A DNA stretch of 64,000 nt from the NCBI RefSeq assembly GCF_030731045.1, contig NZ_JAVALS010000001.1, positions 560,532 through 624,531 of the forward strand. Direction: 5' to 3'. This document shows, piece by piece, positions 56,762 through 64,000 of the stretch (positions within the stretch are counted from its first letter, which is position 1; each line of letters starts with the position of its first letter). The translations under genes were made by a program, and so were the position numbers. This stretch comes from Arthrobacter horti. Its GTDB lineage: Bacteria > Actinomycetota > Actinomycetes > Actinomycetales > Micrococcaceae. The notes below the pieces were generated by a model that made no database searches, was not told where the DNA came from, and saw only the letters and a list, made by a program, of their open reading frames with translations.

Positions 56762-57684
56762 TCATCGAACTGCCCAACACCACCACCTCGAAGATCTCCA
56801 AGGAGATCACCAAGATGCGGGAACAGGGTGGCGTCACCGCCCTGGGCCGCGTCCTGACCCTCGTTGTGATCACCCGGAACGGGCTCGAGGACGAAGCCAT
56901 CCAGGCCGCCAACGAGGCCAGCCGCGAGCATCCCTGCCGCATCATCGTGCTGGCCGACGCCGGCGCCGAGGCCCCGGACCGGCTGGACGCGGAGATCCGC
57001 GTCGGCGGTGACGCCGGAGCGTCCGAGGTCATCCTCCTGCGCGGCTTCGGCCGGCTCTCCCAGGAGAGCGAATCCCTGGTCTCCGCCCTGCTGCTGCCGG
57101 ACGCCCCGATCGTCGCATGGTGGCCGCACGGCGCCCCCGCGGACGCCTCCGGGACCTCCATCGGGCGGATCGCGCACCGCCGTATCACCGACTCCGCCAA
57201 CGAACCGGATCCGCTTGCGGCGCTGGAGAACATCCGGCGCACCTATCAAGCAGGCGACACCGATCTGGCCTGGACCCGCCTGACCAATTGGCGCATCCAG
57301 CTGGCCGCCGCGTTCGACCAGGTGGACGAGTCCCCCGTGACCTCGGTGGAGGTGGAGGGTGCCAGCGACTCCGCGAGCACCATGCTCCTGGCCTCCTGGC
57401 TGGGTCTCGCCTTCGACGTCCCCGTGGAAATCGTGGAAGACCCCGCCGGAACGGGCATTCGCCGGGTGCTGGCGCGCCGGGAGTCCGGCGATGTGCAGCT
57501 GCACCGCCCGGGCCTCAGCACCGCGGAACTGACCCAGCCCGATCAGCCGATGCAGCGCATCTCCCTGCCGCGCCGCAGTCTCCAGGACTGCCTGGCGGAG
57601 GAACTGCGCCGGCTGGACCCGGACGAAGTGTTCGGCGAGGTCCTCACCCAAGGCCTGCCCCGGACAATGCAGAGGAGCCTGTGA
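56758..57684 (+). CDS. opcA: Glucose-6-phosphate dehydrogenase assembly protein OpcA
   Basis: OpcA is needed for active or redox-regulated Zwf in cyanobacteria and actinobacteria. The 308-residue protein has LTLVVITRNGLEDEAIQAANEASREHPCRIIVL at the N-terminus and DAPIVAWWPHGAPADAS, both typical of the family. It also has the conserved DLAWTRLTNWRIQLAAAFDQ and the C-terminal DCLAEELRRLDPDEVFGEVLT. The protein is soluble and has no cysteine cluster. ATG overlaps the zwf stop by four bases; the stop is one base before pgl. Tight coupling suggests stoichiometric synthesis with Zwf. Confidence 0.95.
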   Translation: MIIELPNTTTSKISKEITKMREQGGVTALGRVLTLVVITRNGLEDEAIQAANEASREHPCRIIVLADAGAEAPDRLDAEIRVGGDAGASEVILLRGFGRLSQESESLVSALLLPDAPIVAWWPHGAPADASGTSIGRIAHRRITDSANEPDPLAALENIRRTYQAGDTDLAWTRLTNWRIQLAAAFDQVDESPVTSVEVEGASDSASTMLLASWLGLAFDVPVEIVEDPAGTGIRRVLARRESGDVQLHRPGLSTAELTQPDQPMQRISLPRRSLQDCLAEELRRLDPDEVFGEVLTQGLPRTMQRSL

Positions 57685-57685
57685 C

Positions 57686-58504
57686 ATGAGCCGTGAACCC
57701 CGCGTGAGCATCCACCCTGATTCGCAGGTCCTGATGGCGGCCATCGCCGCACGCTTGGTGACCAAGCTCGTGGACGCCCAGGACCGCTTCGGCGAGGCCA
57801 CCGTCGTCCTGACCGGCGGCACGGTGGGCATCGGCACGCTCCGTGCCGTGGCGGCGTCGGCCGCGGCTCCCGCCGTCGACTGGAGCAAGGTGAACTTCTG
57901 GTGGGGCGACGAGCGATTCGTCGCCCGCGACAGCGAGGACCGCAACGCCGTTCAGGCCCAGCAGGCCCTGCTGGACAGCCTGGACCTCGACCCGTCCCGG
58001 GTCCACATCCCCGGGTCCACGGACGAATTCGGGTCCGTCGAAGAGGCCGCGGCCGACTACGCCCGGCACCTGGCTGAAGCGGCGGCCGCGGAGCATGCCG
58101 CGGACGTCTCGGACGGCCGTCCGGAGCAGGCCCCGGCACTCCCCCGCTTCGACGTCCTGCTCCTGGGCGTGGGACCGGACGCCCACGTGGCGTCTCTCTT
58201 CCCTGAAATGGCCGGGATCCGGGAGCGCGAGGCACTCGTGGTGGGCGTCCACGGCTCCCCCAAGCCGCCGCCCCTGAGGATCTCCCTCACCCTTCCGGCC
58301 ATCAACACCGCCGAGGAGGTCTGGATGGTCGTGGCGGGCGAGGACAAGGCAGGCGCTGTCGGCCTGGCTCTGGCGGGTGCCGGCACCGTCCAGGTCCCCG
58401 CAGCCGGGCCCCGCGGGCGCAGCCGCACGCTCTGGCTGATCGACGAATCCGCCGCAGCCAAGGTTCCGCAGAACCTGGTCCGCAAGGAACCACGCGGCCG
58501 CTGA
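57686..58504 (+). CDS. pgl: 6-phosphogluconolactonase
   Basis: Hydrolyses 6-phosphogluconolactone, closing the oxidative branch. The 272-residue DevB/SOL-type protein shows VVLTGGTVGIGTLRAV and VNFWWGDERFVARDSEDRNAVQAQQALLD. The catalytic-site stretch FDVLLLGVGPDAHVASLFPEM follows, then ISLTLPAINTAEEVWMVVAGEDKA. In the last motif the family GGDGHTASLFP is relaxed to GPDAHVASLFP, which keeps the His. One base after opcA. Last gene of the operon, ending at a strong terminator shared with the converging secG. Confidence 0.93.
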   Translation: MSREPRVSIHPDSQVLMAAIAARLVTKLVDAQDRFGEATVVLTGGTVGIGTLRAVAASAAAPAVDWSKVNFWWGDERFVARDSEDRNAVQAQQALLDSLDLDPSRVHIPGSTDEFGSVEEAAADYARHLAEAAAAEHAADVSDGRPEQAPALPRFDVLLLGVGPDAHVASLFPEMAGIREREALVVGVHGSPKPPPLRISLTLPAINTAEEVWMVVAGEDKAGAVGLALAGAGTVQVPAAGPRGRSRTLWLIDESAAAKVPQNLVRKEPRGR

Positions 58505-58525
58505 GTTCGACGGCGCTGAGTCCAA

Positions 58526-58565
58526 CGGCAAAGGGCCGGGAGCTTTCGCTCCCGGCCCTTTGCCG
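58526..58565. terminator. Bidirectional terminator between pgl and secG
   Basis: An 18-base-pair perfect stem (CGGCAAAGGGCCGGGAGC and its complement) with loop TTTC lies between the converging stops. Confidence 0.9.
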
Positions 58566-58581
58566 TGTCCCGCGCCGTGGT

Positions 58582-58836
58582 TCAGGAACCGGCGCCGCTG
58601 AACTTCATGATCAACCCGAGGCCGATGATCACCACTGCCCAGGTCACGCCCAGGATCACGGTGAAGCGGTTCAGGTTCCTCTCGGCCACGCCGGAGGAGT
58701 TCAGACCCGAGGTCATGCCGCCGCCGAACATGTCGGACAGGCCGCCTCCGCGGCCCTTGTGCAGCAGGATCAGCAGGGTGAGGAGAAAGCTCGTCACACC
58801 CAGGAGGATCTGCAAGATGATTTGGAGAACGCCCAC
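58582..58836 (-). CDS. secG: Preprotein translocase subunit SecG
   Basis: Small subunit of the SecYEG channel. The 84-residue protein has two membrane helices (LQIILQILLGVTSFLLTLLILL and TVILGVTWAVVIIGLGLIM). They are separated by a Gly-rich loop HKGRGGGLSDMFGGGMTSGLNSSG, the family signature. GTG at 58836 with AAAGG five bases upstream. A longer frame reading back into tpiA is a shadow. It lies 34 bases after tpiA at the end of the gap-pgk-tpiA-secG run, as is common in actinobacteria. Confidence 0.95.
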   Translation of the reverse strand: MGVLQIILQILLGVTSFLLTLLILLHKGRGGGLSDMFGGGMTSGLNSSGVAERNLNRFTVILGVTWAVVIIGLGLIMKFSGAGS

Positions 58837-58870
58837 ATCGGCCTTTCGCGTTGCGGTGGAGGATGCCGGC

Positions 58871-59671
58871 TCAGACGCCGGCGTGGTCCTCGAACCTGAC
58901 AATGTTAGCAAATTCGACGGCGTCCAGGCTGGCGCCACCCACGAGCACGCCGTCGACGTCGGGCTGACCCAGGATCGCCGCCGCGTTCGCCGCCTTGACC
59001 GACCCTCCGTAGAGCAGGCGCGTCTGAGCTGCGACGTCACCGTCGAAAAGGGAGGCGAGCTCGGCACGGAGGGCGGCGCCCATCTCCTGGGCGTCCTCGG
59101 GACCGGCCACCTCACCGGTGCCGATGGCCCAGACGGGCTCGTACGCGACCACCAGGGTGGCCGCCTGTTCGGCGCTCAGCCCTGCGACGCCGGCCCGCAG
59201 CTGGGCCAGGGTGTGCTCCACATGGGTTCCGGCCTGGCGGATCTCCAGGCCCTCCCCGACACAGAGGACGGGAATCAGCGAGTGGCGGTAGGCGGCGTGC
59301 ACCTTGGCGTTCAGGGCTTGGTCGCTTTCCTGGTGGATGGTGCGGCGTTCGCTGTGTCCCACCAGGACGTAACGGCAGCCCAGCTTGGACAGGAAGTCCC
59401 CGGAGATGTCGCCGGTGTAGGCGCCGGAGTCGTACTGGGAGAGGTCCTGGCCGCCGTAGACGACGTCCAGCTCATCACCCTGCACCAGGGTCTGCACCCC
59501 CCGGAGATCGGTGAACGGCGGGAACACGGCCACCTCGGCACGCCGGTAGTCGTGCTTCTTGTCCTCCAGCGTCCAGGCGAGCTTCTGCAGGAGCGCGATG
59601 CCCTGGAGATGGTCCATGTTCATCTTCCAGTTGCCGGCGATGAGCGGGGTCCGCACGGGGGTGGTGGTCAC
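58871..59671 (-). CDS. tpiA: Triosephosphate isomerase
   Basis: Interconverts dihydroxyacetone phosphate and glyceraldehyde-3-phosphate. The 266-residue TIM barrel has [10 protein letters not shown] (catalytic Lys), [11 protein letters not shown] (catalytic His), [11 protein letters not shown] (catalytic Glu) and [12 protein letters not shown]. The GTG at 59671 is preferred to the ATG at 59683 because GGAGG lies five bases before it and no site precedes the ATG. It is separated from pgk by a hairpin terminator-like element, yet no independent promoter is obvious, so expression may be attenuated relative to pgk. Confidence 0.95.
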   Translation of the reverse strand: MTTTPVRTPLIAGNWKMNMDHLQGIALLQKLAWTLEDKKHDYRRAEVAVFPPFTDLRGVQTLVQGDELDVVYGGQDLSQYDSGAYTGDISGDFLSKLGCRYVLVGHSERRTIHQESDQALNAKVHAAYRHSLIPVLCVGEGLEIRQAGTHVEHTLAQLRAGVAGLSAEQAATLVVAYEPVWAIGTGEVAGPEDAQEMGAALRAELASLFDGDVAAQTRLLYGGSVKAANAAAILGQPDVDGVLVGGASLDAVEFANIVRFEDHAGV

Positions 59672-59713
59672 TGTGGCCTCCATGACTGTGGTGAAGTGGT
59701 GAGTGAAGAAGAA

Positions 59714-59743
59714 GGGCCGGCGGGACGTGCGTCCCGCCGGCCC
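59714..59743 (-). terminator. Internal hairpin between pgk and tpiA
   Basis: A 13-base-pair perfect stem GGGCCGGCGGGAC with its complement and a four-base loop is followed on the minus strand by TTCTTCTTC. It lies 21 bases after pgk and 42 before tpiA. Confidence 0.75.
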
Positions 59744-59764
59744 GGGGTCTCTGCGGACCGGGAC

Positions 59765-60991
59765 CTAGCGGTCCAGGACGCTCAGACCGGGAAGGTCCTT
59801 GCCCTCCAGGTATTCCAGGCTGGCGCCGCCGCCGGTGGAGATGTGACCGAACTGGTCATCGGAGAAGCCCAGGGTGCGGACCGCGGCAGCCGAGTCTCCG
59901 CCGCCCACCACGGTGAAAGCGGCGGTCTCGGTGAGCGCCTGGGCCACGGCCCGGGTGCCGCCGGAGAACGCTTCGAATTCGAAGACGCCCATGGGGCCGT
60001 TCCAGAAAACGGTGCGGGCACCGGCGATCTGGGCGGCGAAGGCCGCGGCGGAGTCCGGCCCGATGTCCAGACCGATGCCGGAGGCGCCGAAAGCGCTCTC
60101 TTCGATGGCATCGGCCGCGACCACCTCGTGCTCCGCGTCGGCCGCGAAACGGCTCGCCACGACGACGTCGGTGGGCACCACGAAGCGGCTGCCCGCGGCT
60201 TCCGCGCGCGCCAGGTAGTCCTGCACGACGGGGATCTGGTCCTCTTCCAGCAGGCTGGATGCGACCTTGTGGCCGGCGGCCGCGAGGAAGGTGAACAGCA
60301 TGCCGCCGCCCACCAGCAGCGTGTCCGCCTTGCCGATGAGGTTGTCGATGACCGCCAGCTTGTCGGACACCTTGGACCCGCCCAGGACCACCACGTACGG
60401 GCGCTCCGGGGAGGCCGTGAGCTTCTGCAGCACCTCGACCTCGGCGCGCACCAGATCGCCTTGGTAGGACGGCAGCAGGGTGGCGACGTCGTAGACACTG
60501 GCGTGCTTGCGGTGCACGGCGCCGAAGGCGTCGTCCACATATGCGCCGTTGTCACCGGTCAGGGCCACGAGTTCCTGGGCGAAGGCGAGGCGCTCGGCGC
60601 CGTCCTTGCTGGTCTCCCGGGCGTCGAAGCGCACGTTCTCCAGGACCAGGACTTCGCCGTCGGCCAGCTCCGCCGCGAGCCCCTTCGCCGAGGTGCCCAC
60701 CGTGTCTTCCGCGAGACGGACCGGGAAGGAGACCAGCTCGGCGAGGCGGTCGGCCGCCGGCTTCAGGGAGTACTTGGGCTCCGGCGCGCCCTTGGGGCGG
60801 CCGAGGTGGGCGGAGACCAGGACCCGGGCACCGCCGTCGACCAGCTGCTGGATGACCGGGATGGAGGCGCGGATGCGGCCGTCGTCCGTCACGGAAGAGC
60901 CGTCGAGCGGCACGTTCAGGTCGCTCCGGACCAGTACGTGCCGCCCGCGGACGCCTTCAGCGAGGAGCTCGTTGAGGGTGTGAGACGTCAT
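59765..60991 (-). CDS. pgk: Phosphoglycerate kinase
   Basis: Makes ATP from 1,3-bisphosphoglycerate. The 408-residue protein has the N-terminal substrate motif [13 protein letters not shown] and [18 protein letters not shown]. It also has [10 protein letters not shown]-like lobe segments, [20 protein letters not shown], and the nucleotide motifs [18 protein letters not shown] and [15 protein letters not shown] (GGGD/T loop). ATG nine bases after the gap stop, with no clear Shine-Dalgarno, suggesting translation partly dependent on gap. All active-site segments are present. Confidence 0.96.
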   Translation of the reverse strand: MTSHTLNELLAEGVRGRHVLVRSDLNVPLDGSSVTDDGRIRASIPVIQQLVDGGARVLVSAHLGRPKGAPEPKYSLKPAADRLAELVSFPVRLAEDTVGTSAKGLAAELADGEVLVLENVRFDARETSKDGAERLAFAQELVALTGDNGAYVDDAFGAVHRKHASVYDVATLLPSYQGDLVRAEVEVLQKLTASPERPYVVVLGGSKVSDKLAVIDNLIGKADTLLVGGGMLFTFLAAAGHKVASSLLEEDQIPVVQDYLARAEAAGSRFVVPTDVVVASRFAADAEHEVVAADAIEESAFGASGIGLDIGPDSAAAFAAQIAGARTVFWNGPMGVFEFEAFSGGTRAVAQALTETAAFTVVGGGDSAAAVRTLGFSDDQFGHISTGGGASLEYLEGKDLPGLSVLDR

Positions 60992-61000
60992 GGCTAGAGC

Positions 61001-62221
<1,221 letters not shown>

Positions 62222-62232
62222 TTATGTTACGA

Positions 62233-62262
62233 AAAGGCCCCGTCCAACTGGACGGGGCCTTT
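62233..62262 (-). terminator. Terminator after sodA
   Basis: A 13-base-pair stem AAAGGCCCCGTCC with its complement, loop AGTT, is followed on the minus strand by TTCGTAAC. It lies 22 bases after the sodA stop. Confidence 0.9.
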
Positions 62263-62284
62263 CACGGAACGGCGTTGACCAGAC

Positions 62285-62911
62285 TCAGGAGAGGGTGATC
62301 AGGCCGGAGGCGCCCTGACGGGCGGCGTCGAAGCGCTTGGCGACATCGGCCCAGTTGGCGATGTTCCAGAAGGCCTTGACGTAGTCGGCCTTGACGTTCA
62401 CGTAGTCCAGGTAGAAGGCGTGCTCCCACATGTCCAGCATGAGCAGCGGGGTGGTGGCCACGGGGACGTTGCCCTGCTGGTCGAAGAGCTGCTCAATGAC
62501 CAGGTTGCCACCGATGGGCTCGTAGGCCAGGATGGCCCAGCCGGAGCCCTGCAGGCCCATGGCGGCCGCGGTGAAGTGGGCGCGGAACGCGTCGAAGGAA
62601 CCGAACTGGTCGTCGATGGCGGCAGCCAGCTCACCTTCGGGCTTGTCGCCGCCGTCCGGGGAGATGTTGTTCCAGAACACGGAGTGGTTGATGTGACCAC
62701 CGGTGTGGAACGCCAGATCCTTCGACAGGCGGTTGATGTTGGCGAAGTCGTTGTTCTCACGGGCGGCGGCCAGGCCGGCGAGGGCGGCGTTGGCGCCGGC
62801 CACGTAGGCGGCGTGGTGCTTGCTGTGGTGCAGCTCCATGATGCGGGCCGAGATGTGCGGCTCGAGCGCCGCGTAGTCGTAGCCCAGTTCCGGGAGTACG
62901 TACTCAGACAC
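62285..62911 (-). CDS. sodA: Superoxide dismutase, Mn/Fe family
   Basis: Dismutates superoxide. The 208-residue protein has all four metal ligands: His28 (ELHHSKHHAAYV), His76 (GGHINHSVFW), Asp160 and His164 (MLDMWEHAFYLDY). It also has the GLQGSGWAILAYE segment typical of actinobacterial SodA. Metal choice (Mn versus Fe) cannot be settled from sequence alone. GTG at 62911 has GGAGG five bases upstream; the TTG-initiated extension would lie within that site. No signal peptide, so cytoplasmic. Inserted between whiA and gap, which are often adjacent in actinobacteria. Confidence 0.95.
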   Translation of the reverse strand: MSEYVLPELGYDYAALEPHISARIMELHHSKHHAAYVAGANAALAGLAAARENNDFANINRLSKDLAFHTGGHINHSVFWNNISPDGGDKPEGELAAAIDDQFGSFDAFRAHFTAAAMGLQGSGWAILAYEPIGGNLVIEQLFDQQGNVPVATTPLLMLDMWEHAFYLDYVNVKADYVKAFWNIANWADVAKRFDAARQGASGLITLS

Positions 62912-62928
62912 TGATTCCTCCAAACGTC

Positions 62929-62980
62929 AGGACGTGAGTCCTTGCTGTGACTTGTTGTCGATCCGGGAAGTGATCCCGGA
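62929..62980 (-). promoter_or_regulatory. Hairpins in the sodA upstream region
   Basis: Two short inverted repeats lie 18-70 bases before the sodA start: AGGAC-4-GTCCT (62929-62942) and TCCGGGA-5-TCCCGGA (62962-62980). No clear -10/-35 pair could be assigned. Confidence 0.3.
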
Positions 62981-63079
62981 AATCCGTGAGGCGTGGCCCC
63001 GGCCGGCACAACAGCGAACCGCCCTGAGGCATTCCACGCCCATACTTGCACTACTTCATGTGACGGAAGCGCCCCGTGT

Positions 63080-64000
63080 CTACTCGTCGAGCATCTCCGG
63101 TGTCACATTCGCCTCGGTACCGGGCACGCCGAGTTCCACGGCCCGCTTGTCCGCCATGGCCAGCAGGCGCCGGATGCGTCCGGCGATGGCGTCCTTGGTC
63201 ATGGGCGGATCCGCGAGCCGGCCGAGTTCGTCCAGGCTCGCGTTCTTGTGGGCCACCCGCAGTTCCCCAGCGTATTTGAGGTGGTCCGGCACGTCGTCGC
63301 CCAGGATGTGCAGGGCCCGCTCCACGCGTGCTCCGGCGGCGACGGCCGCCTGGGCGGAGCGCCGGAGGTTCGCATCGTCGAAGTTCGCCAGGCGGTTCGC
63401 GGTGGCGCGCACCTCCTTGCGCATGCGCCGCTCCTCCCAGACCATGAGCGCGTCATGGGCGCCCATGCGAGTGAGCAGCGCGGCGATCGTGTCGCCGTCG
63501 CGGATGACCACGCGGTCCACGCCGCGGACTTCGCGGGCCTTGGCGGCGAGCCCCAGACGGCGGGCCGAGCCGACCAGCGCCAGGGCGGCCTCCGGGCCGG
63601 GGCAGGTGATCTCCAGTGCGGAGGAACGGCCGGGCTCGGTCAGTGAGCCATGGGCCAGGAAGGCGCCGCGCCAGACCGCTTCTGCGTCCGCGGCGGAGCC
63701 GTTCACGACGACGGGCGGCAGGCCACGCACGGGGCGGCCGCGGGAGTCCAGGAGCCCTGTCTGGCGGGCCAGCGATTCGCCGTCCACGACCACACGAACC
63801 ACGTACCGCGAGCCGCGCCGCAGCCCGCCTCCGGAGACCACGATGATCTCGCTCTGGTGCCCGTACACCTCTGCGATCGCGGCGCGGAGACGCCGCGCGG
63901 TCGCGGCGAGGTCCACCTCGGCCTCGATCACGATCCGGCCGGAGATGATGTGCAGGCCGCCGGCGAAGCGGAGCAAGGCCGACACCTCGGCCTTGCGCTC
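63080..64000 (-). CDS. whiA: WhiA sporulation/division regulator (5' end cut by window)
   Basis: WhiA is a DNA-binding protein with a LAGLIDADG homing-endonuclease-like domain and a C-terminal HTH, involved in cell division control. About 306 residues are visible (residues ERKAE lead into [13 protein letters not shown]). The frame stays open through the last base, so the true start lies outside the window; the family has about 326 residues. Visible parts include [16 protein letters not shown] (endonuclease-like half), [18 protein letters not shown], and the [30 protein letters not shown]. The downstream order whiA-(sodA)-gap-pgk fits actinobacteria. Confidence 0.93.
   Translation of the reverse strand, partial: ERKAEVSALLRFAGGLHIISGRIVIEAEVDLAATARRLRAAIAEVYGHQSEIIVVSGGGLRRGSRYVVRVVVDGESLARQTGLLDSRGRPVRGLPPVVVNGSAADAEAVWRGAFLAHGSLTEPGRSSALEITCPGPEAALALVGSARRLGLAAKAREVRGVDRVVIRDGDTIAALLTRMGAHDALMVWEERRMRKEVRATANRLANFDDANLRRSAQAAVAAGARVERALHILGDDVPDHLKYAGELRVAHKNASLDELGRLADPPMTKDAIAGRIRRLLAMADKRAVELGVPGTEANVTPEMLDE

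Overview
The window is 64 kb of GC-rich chromosome carrying about 54 protein genes packed almost end to end. Gene content and order point to an actinobacterium of the Micrococcaceae, Arthrobacter-like. The signs are an SufR-type suf cluster, opcA beside zwf, a whiA-gap-pgk-tpi-secG block, a ctaA/ctaB pair flanking an ABC exporter, and frequent GTG starts. This is a lineage inference from synteny and protein family, not from an rRNA gene. I found no tRNA, rRNA, CRISPR array, insertion sequence, integrase or prophage gene. Nearly everything is core housekeeping.

Layout. (1) 1-13.5 kb, minus strand: rarA, rpsD, two small membrane-associated proteins (DUF948 and DUF6167-like), alaS, ruvX, mltG, aroE, aroC, aroK, aroB, a TPR protein, efp and nusB. 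From alaS onward most junctions overlap by 1-4 bases or are separated by only a few bases. (2) 13.6-23.3 kb: a GNAT protein, aspS and hisS (minus); divergently a membrane-anchored cyclophilin, a DUF349 protein and an AbiEi-like orphan (plus); then relA (minus). (3) 23.4-30.7 kb, minus: the secretion set yajC-secD-secF and the DNA repair/PLP run pdxT-yebC-ruvC-ruvA-ruvB, with a probable LexA box in front of ruvAB. (4) 30.8-35.6 kb, plus: an unusual asparagine synthetase fused to a CofE-like (F420-0:gamma-glutamyl ligase family) domain, and a Dcp-type M3 peptidase. Both sit between pdxS and pdxT, which are often neighbours. (5) 35.7-40.0 kb, minus: thrS, HIT protein, phosphatidylinositol-phosphate synthase, pdxS. 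(6) 40.2-45.8 kb: an AhpD-like protein (plus), then the sufR-sufB-sufD-Rieske-sufC-sufT cluster (minus). (7) 46.0-49.8 kb: an ABC-2 exporter and ctaA (plus), with ctaB converging. (8) 50.2-58.5 kb, plus: the pentose phosphate operon tkt-tal-pgi-zwf-opcA-pgl. (9) 58.6-64 kb, minus: whiA (cut by the window edge), sodA, gap, pgk, tpiA, secG.

How it works together. The window joins central carbon flux (oxidative and non-oxidative pentose phosphate steps and lower glycolysis) with aromatic amino acid synthesis (shikimate steps AroB, AroE, AroK, AroC, which use erythrose-4-phosphate made by Tkt/Tal). It also carries Fe-S assembly, heme O/A synthesis for cytochrome oxidase, protein export, stringent response, Holliday junction processing and translation factors.

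Regulatory reading. A recurring TAGACT hexamer precedes at least six transcription units and looks like the housekeeping -10. Three genes (pdxT, the ABC ATPase, the AhpD-like gene) have a TANNNT hexamer 6-7 bases before the start codon and are probably translated from leaderless mRNA. Convergent gene ends carry long, nearly perfect hairpins of two recurring types. The most unusual item is the AsnB-CofE-like fusion.
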